From: Acidobacteriota bacterium
GTDB taxonomy: Bacteria; Acidobacteriota; Terriglobia; Terriglobales; Acidobacteriaceae
Direction of reading: 5' to 3'
Assembly: GCA_003225055.1 (NCBI GenBank)
Contig: QIAU01000148.1
Coordinates: 1 to 64,000, forward strand
Length of the DNA: 64,000 nucleotides
Shown here: piece by piece, positions 62,460 to 64,000 of the stretch
Position numbering within the stretch: position 1 is the stretch's first letter
Layout: each line of letters begins with the position of its first letter
The notes under the pieces: generated by a model
Database searches by the model: none
The model's input: only the letters and a program-made list of their open reading frames with translations
Told to the model about the DNA's origin: nothing
Made by a program: the position numbers and the translations under genes

Positions 62460-62888
62460 TTGGCATGCCCTTTTTTCATGCCGACCCGCAAATACGAGGG
62501 CGGCACCTGGCTTCATCCTTCCCGCCTTCCGCTGGGTAGCGGATGGAAAGGTTACTGTACCGCGCCTGGCCACGAGGGCGAGATTCCCAGCCCGGAGCAA
62601 CTGCACGACGCCTGCAATCTGGGTTACGCCAGGACTTGTCCCCGGCATCCCGCTCAATATTTCTGGGACTCCATTCGCTTTACTGTAACCCGCGAATCCG
62701 GCCAGCGCATTCTTCTTTGTTACGTCTGTGAAAGGGATCACCGGCCCGGAGATCACGGGGTTCTTGAATACGATGCCGGCGACGATCGATGGACCGCCTC
62801 GCATCGCGACTTCCGCGTTCAAAAAATGGCGGAGTGCTACCTCGAATCTTACCTGCTCCGCAAGAACGGTTCGGCCGTTGCAGGCTGA
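62460..62888 (+). CDS. Cys-rich protein of unknown function
   Basis: 142 aa beginning with TTG 62460, supported by AAGGAG 8 bases upstream. Cysteines come in clusters: ACPFF at the start, GYCTAPGHEG, LHDACNLGYARTCPRHP and LLCYVCERDH, with His near, so a zinc site or iron-sulfur cluster is plausible. The sequence recalls uncharacterised acidobacterial/planctomycete proteins; I do not recognise a domain. It is followed after 4 nt by a hotdog thioesterase gene. Confidence 0.7.
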   Translation: MACPFFMPTRKYEGGTWLHPSRLPLGSGWKGYCTAPGHEGEIPSPEQLHDACNLGYARTCPRHPAQYFWDSIRFTVTRESGQRILLCYVCERDHRPGDHGVLEYDAGDDRWTASHRDFRVQKMAECYLESYLLRKNGSAVAG

Positions 62889-62892
62889 CACC

Positions 62893-63402
62893 ATGGACGA
62901 TTCCGATCACGCATTTCTGCCCCGGCCCGTTCGCGACTCGCAGTCCGACATGGCCGAAATCGTTCTCCCCAACGACACCAACCCTCTCGGCACGCTTCTG
63001 GGCGGCCGTCTCATGCATTGGATCGATTTGGCCGGCGCGCTTGCCGCCCATCGTCACTCGCGACACTATGTCGTCACTGCCTCCATCGATCACCTCGATT
63101 TCCTTTTCCCCGTGCGTGTCGGCGACCTGGTTATCCTGCGCTCCTCGGTGAATCGTGTTTTTCACACTTCCATGGAAGTTGGAGTCAAGGTGTGGGTGGA
63201 AAACTACATAGCCGACACTTGCCATCACGTCAGCTCGGCTTATTTAACTTTCGTCGCCGTGGACAGGAACGGCAAGCACCTGTCCCTTCCCGCCGTGATT
63301 CCCGAGAGCGACGAGGAAAGGCGCCGCTACGAGGATGCAGGCCGTCGCCGCGAAATCCGCCGTTCCGAGCTGGAGCGCCGGCGCCGCAATCAACTGCGTT
63401 AA
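62893..63402 (+). CDS. Acyl-CoA thioesterase (hotdog fold)
   Basis: 169 aa. The hotdog fold with LPNDTNPLGTLLGGRLMHWID (motifs NDTNPLG and GGRLMHWID) and DHLDFLFPVRVGDLV is typical of YciA/acyl-CoA-hydrolase-type enzymes, with the catalytic Asp in the Asn/Asp-rich N-terminal part. It hydrolyses acyl-CoAs. The basic C-terminus (RRREIRRSELERRRRNQLR) is unusual. It starts 4 nt after the Cys-rich gene and should be cotranscribed under the palindrome-bearing promoter. Confidence 0.92.
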   Translation: MDDSDHAFLPRPVRDSQSDMAEIVLPNDTNPLGTLLGGRLMHWIDLAGALAAHRHSRHYVVTASIDHLDFLFPVRVGDLVILRSSVNRVFHTSMEVGVKVWVENYIADTCHHVSSAYLTFVAVDRNGKHLSLPAVIPESDEERRRYEDAGRRREIRRSELERRRRNQLR

Positions 63403-63504
63403 CGCGTCTTCAGGACGCGAGAGTCACATCCCTGGGCCCGGTTGCGCTTGAATAATTGTTGCTCGGTACTGAGTTCATCATGGACAGTCGGCTGTTAGTT
63501 GACT

Positions 63505-64000
63505 GCCTGCATTTTGCCTTCCCGCAGCTTTATGCTTCCAGCTTCAGCGGCTTCTATCTTCCTCGCATGATGGTGCTGTGGCTGCTGATGCTGCGCGCTA
63601 TCGGCATCGAGTTTCGCGTGCACATCCCCAACCCGGTCTGGGAAAGCTTTTTCGACGCCAATCTTTTCCCTGGCCAGTGCGCTGCTGGCGATTTTCTTTG
63701 GAGCTGCCTTAGGCAACCTGATCCGCGGAGTGCGCTCGGTCCGGACGGCTATTTTTTTGAACCGCTTTGGACCAATTGGCGCGTCGGCCCCAATCCCGGC
63801 ATTCTCGACTGGTGCACCGTCCTGGCTGGTCTGGTAGCTTTGGCCGCGATCGCCGTGCACGGTGCGCTCTATGTGGCAGTGAAAACCGAGGCAGCTCTTG
63901 CCGCCCGCGCGTGTGGCCTCGCCGTGACGGTGTCGCCCGTCCCGTCCCTTCTCACGGTCGCCAGCCTGGCGGCCACGGCGTTGGTCCGCCCCACCGTGAT
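63505..64000 (+). pseudogene. cydB: cydB remnant (cytochrome bd subunit II)
   Basis: Middle part of the cytochrome bd subunit II, with frame breaks. FAFPQLYASSFSGFYLPRMM and VLWLLMLRAIGIEFR match CydB. Near 63660 the frame shifts to ALLAIFFGAALGNLIRGV. Near 63732 it shifts again to LGPDGYFFEPLWTNW and GILDWCTVLAGLVALA, continuing to the window edge. The first 80 or so residues are missing and no cydA precedes. Two shifts and truncation mean a decayed copy, unless the assembly is faulty here. Confidence 0.75.

Noticed and set aside
1-64000. CRISPR arrays, rRNA, tRNA genes or prophage
   Set aside because: No regular spaced repeats, no tRNA cloverleaf with a proper T-arm, no rRNA-like conserved blocks and no phage structural genes were noticed.

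Overview
The window looks like a piece of an Acidobacteriota chromosome, probably a Terriglobia/Koribacter-like soil lineage. The call rests on protein style rather than on a marker gene. The sequence is GC-rich. It has a VWFA-related 'acidobacterial' protein, a Ser/Thr kinase fused to a TolB-type propeller, several BNR/YCF48-type secreted propeller proteins, PilZ proteins with degenerate motifs, long Pro/Ala-rich linkers in envelope proteins, and many short dispersed intergenic repeats. No rRNA, tRNA, CRISPR array or prophage was seen.

Layout. 0-8 kb: a fused E1 alpha/beta 2-oxoacid dehydrogenase, a DoxX protein, a decayed saccharopine-dehydrogenase-like gene, a TetR regulator with a Rieske oxygenase, two overlapping PilZ genes and a decayed aldo/keto reductase. 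8-14 kb: a structured leader, a small excisionase-type HTH gene and pilM-pilN-pilO-pilP-pilQ, the inner-membrane alignment complex and secretin of a type IV pilus, closed by a terminator. 14-19.3 kb (minus strand): a PstS-like small binding protein, a porin-like outer-membrane protein and the kinase-propeller protein. 19.5-23.4 kb: pepP, accB, accC (first step of fatty-acid synthesis) and thiE. 23.4-31.3 kb: two APC permeases, a K+ channel with RCK domain, a bifunctional NAD(P)HX repair enzyme, a third PilZ protein, an IS200/IS605-like end remnant and a Gly-rich hydrophobic repeat protein. 31.3-40 kb: a B12-type radical SAM protein, tsaE, an acidobacterial secreted protein, fabI, an MFS exporter, a methyltransferase, a secreted TPR protein and an epimerase. 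39.9-44.1 kb (minus): an NtrC-type regulator, a membrane histidine kinase and a Pro/Gln-rich envelope protein. 44.4-56.3 kb: an OmpA-like barrel protein, a BNR propeller protein, a lipoprotein with a sigma-54-like promoter, a GT4 glycosyltransferase, a CDGSH protein, a Tat-exported FAD oxidoreductase, YjbR and DUF2293 proteins, another BNR protein and a frameshifted DUF4142 gene. 56.5-60.1 kb (minus): a MoxR/ChlI-like AAA+ ATPase, an internally deleted VWFA-related protein and a VWA protein. 60.4-64 kb: a Lon-N protein, an SDR, a TPR protein, a Cys-rich unknown, a hotdog thioesterase and a truncated, frameshifted cydB that runs off the edge.

Themes. Envelope and pilus functions dominate (pilMNOPQ, three PilZ proteins, porin, OmpA-like protein, lipoprotein). 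At least four genes are decaying remnants lacking an N-terminus and/or carrying frameshifts. Several genes have a -10-like box only 6-8 nt before the start codon and no Shine-Dalgarno, which suggests leaderless transcripts. The most novel signals are the structured leader before the HTH-pilMNOPQ operon, whose last hairpin would hide the ribosome binding site, the AAA+/VWFA/VWA trio, and the operator-like palindrome at the promoter of the Cys-rich unknown. All functions are read from sequence alone; no database search was run.
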